NCBI GenBank assembly: GCA_012838715.1
Contig: DUOR01000314.1
Span: forward strand, 1-6,197
Source: Actinomycetales bacterium
GTDB lineage: Bacteria > Actinomycetota > Actinomycetes > Mycobacteriales > Mycobacteriaceae
Direction of reading: 5' to 3'
Length of the DNA stretch: 6,197 nt
Positions 5,376 to 6,197 of this stretch are shown here, piece by piece. A program made the position numbers and the translations under genes. The notes below the pieces were generated by a model. It saw only the letters and a list, made by a program, of their open reading frames with translations, did not search any database and was not told where the DNA came from. The first letter of the stretch is position 1. Each line of letters opens with the position of its first letter.

Positions 5376-5869
5376 CGGATTTCCCCGTGCTCGCGGGCGA
5401 GGTGCCGCTCCAGCTCGACGAGCAGTTCGTTCTCGCCCTGGCGGACGCCCATGACCATGTCGTCGGAACCGCCGTCCTCGGTGGCGACGGTGACGTACGG
5501 CCGGGTGACGGCGATCTTGTCGGTCCAGGGGGTGTCGGCGGTGAGGCCGCCGATCATCACGTCGACGCGGCCTTCCTTGACGTCGCCGGCGAGGACGGAT
5601 TCGGGGGCGGGCCGCCATTCGATCTCGGCGCCGATGCCGTCGGCGAAACCGCGGATGAGGTCGGCTTCGCTGCCGTGGACCCTGCCCTCGTCGTCGATGA
5701 CGGTCCAGGGCCGGTGCTCGGAGACCCCGACGACGAGGACGCCGTCACGGGCGCGGTCGAGCGTGCCGTCGGCGTCGTGGGGCATCGTCCCGCAGGCGGT
5801 CACCGCCGACGGGACGAGGGAGACGAGGGCCGCGACGAAGGCCGCGATGATGCGTCGTCGATGGGGCAT
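5372..5869 (-). CDS. Lipoprotein resembling a solute-binding protein (family 3) with one lobe only
   Basis: The 165-residue product starts with a lipoprotein signal: basic MPHRRR, a hydrophobic stretch 7-24 and the lipobox V23-T-A-C26, so it is probably anchored outside the membrane. The mature part has the lobe I pattern of family-3 binding proteins: 'DGVLVVGVSEHRPWTVIDDEG' from residue 42, 'GSEADLIRGFADGIGAEIEW' (66-85), and 'VDVMIGGLTADTPWTDKIAVTRPY' from 102. After 'RPYVTVATE' a normal protein would have roughly 90 residues of lobe II. Here the sequence goes straight to the returning lobe I helix, 'MVMGVRQGENELLVELERHL' (138-157). The Arg that usually binds the amino-acid carboxylate (T-x-E-R) is replaced by TPW. 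The ATG at 5869 has a good ribosome-binding site. The gene is coupled to the CDF gene by a 4-bp overlap and no permease or ATPase partner of the usual type is adjacent. I recall similar short proteins in other actinobacteria. Ligand unknown. Confidence 0.85.
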   Translation of the reverse strand: MPHRRRIIAAFVAALVSLVPSAVTACGTMPHDADGTLDRARDGVLVVGVSEHRPWTVIDDEGRVHGSEADLIRGFADGIGAEIEWRPAPESVLAGDVKEGRVDVMIGGLTADTPWTDKIAVTRPYVTVATEDGGSDDMVMGVRQGENELLVELERHLAREHGEIR

Positions 5870-5876
5870 GCCGTCA

Positions 5877-5882
5877 CCTTCC
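5877..5882 (-). promoter_or_regulatory. Ribosome-binding site of the lipoprotein gene
   Basis: GGAAGG on the minus strand lies 7 nt before the ATG at 5869. It is the best Shine-Dalgarno match in the minus-strand operon and supports this start over upstream in-frame codons, which would precede the signal peptide with unrelated sequence. Confidence 0.75.
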
Positions 5883-5925
5883 GTCGGGACCGCGGGCGCC
5901 GCGCGGTGGCCCGGGGTGATCGCGA

Positions 5926-5931
5926 AGTGTA
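5926..5931 (-). promoter_or_regulatory. Possible internal promoter -10 before the lipoprotein operon
   Basis: TACACT on the minus strand fits TANNNT, lies in the 76-bp gap after the ABC gene and would give a leader of about 50 nt. No matching -35 is present. The operon could instead be read through from the ABC gene, because no terminator hairpin with a T-run is visible in the gap. Confidence 0.3.
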
Positions 5932-5945
5932 CCCCGCTCACCCGG

Positions 5946-6197
5946 TCAGCGGCCGTGGCGCGTGCGCGGGTGCCGGACGACGACGACGGTTCGTTCGGCG
6001 CGCGCGCCGGGCAGCGGGCCACCGCCCGTGAGCAGCTCGAGCAGGGCGTCGGCGCCCTCGTCGTCGAGGTGTTCGGCGGGCTCGTCGAGGAGCAGGATCG
6101 GCGAGTCGGTGAGCAGCGCCCGGGCGAGGAGCAGCCGGCGCCGCTGGCCACCGGAGATGTCGTCCGCGCCGGCGTCGAGCACGGTGTCGGCCCCGCG
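5946..6197 (-). CDS. cydC: ABC transporter ATPase C-terminus, probably CydC (partial)
   Basis: The last 83 residues of an ABC ATPase are present; the 5' part lies beyond the window end. Seen in order are the signature ISGGQRRR (residues 14-21 of the fragment), Walker B 'PILLLDEP' with catalytic Glu39, the D-loop 'AEHLDD' (41-46) and the H-loop His76 in 'RTVVVVRH'. The Walker B/D-loop form 'LLLDEPAEHLD' is typical of CydC, one half of the CydDC exporter of glutathione or cysteine that is needed for cytochrome bd assembly. Another exporter-type ABC protein cannot be excluded without the membrane domain. The protein ends only 7 residues after the H-loop His. Most ABC domains continue for 30-50 residues, so the tail is unusually short. 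I found no continuation in another frame, so a frameshift is not evident. The gene precedes the lipoprotein/CDF operon by 76 bp. Confidence 0.7.
   Translation of the reverse strand, partial: RGADTVLDAGADDISGGQRRRLLLARALLTDSPILLLDEPAEHLDDEGADALLELLTGGGPLPGARAERTVVVVRHPRTRHGR

Noticed and set aside
5870..5945. Metal-regulator box (Zur or DtxR) upstream of the lipoprotein/CDF operon
   Set aside because: I looked for TGAAAATGATTTTCA-like and TTAGGTTAGGCTAACC-like palindromes because a CDF gene follows, and found nothing beyond short chance matches.
5387..6031. Plus-strand 214-codon frame opposite the lipoprotein gene
   Set aside because: The minus strand there encodes a lipoprotein with signal peptide, lipobox and ribosome-binding site. 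The plus frame has only shadow composition.

Overview
The window is about 70% G+C and reads as chromosomal DNA of a high-GC actinobacterium, most likely a Corynebacterium or a close relative. The reasons are the PhoU and Dus sequence types (both of the mycobacterial/corynebacterial kind), GTG starts, two starts that look leaderless, and the gene set CoA-transferase / dus / phoU, which I remember as neighbours in C. glutamicum. That memory was not checked. No mobile element, CRISPR array, tRNA or rRNA is visible, and the region looks like vertically inherited core and near-core genome.

Left block, minus strand (about 1-2236). A phosphate-signalling regulator, phoU (205-933), ends 45 bp before a textbook intrinsic terminator (128-159). 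Upstream of it lies a DusB-like tRNA-dihydrouridine synthase gene (1058-2236). The 124 bp between them hold two inverted repeats and a -10 element 8 nt before the phoU ATG. Both phoU and dus appear to have their own promoter and very short or absent leaders.

Centre, plus strand (2237-3877). A 228-bp divergent intergenic region contains the only AT-rich island of the window and is the likely promoter of a 431-residue CoA-transferase of the 4-hydroxybutyrate/acetate (Cat2/AbfT) type (2465-3760), with its catalytic glutamate intact. It ends in a convergent gap with two strong hairpins. One of these (3823-3860) should stop transcription from both sides.

Right block, minus strand (3878-6197), read from right to left. 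First comes the C-terminal end of an ABC ATPase subunit, probably CydC. A 76-bp gap with a ribosome-binding site follows. Next is a lipoprotein resembling a family-3 solute-binding protein from which the whole second lobe is missing. A cation-diffusion-facilitator-type membrane protein overlaps it by 4 bp (ATGA), and a hypothetical protein with an acidic Gly/Asp/Ser linker starts 7 bp after that. The last three form a tight operon ending at the shared terminator.

The most interesting part is this operon. A one-lobe binding-protein lipoprotein is translationally coupled to a CDF protein that lacks the usual metal ligands. This suggests a small two-part envelope transport or sensing module whose substrate cannot be read from the sequence.
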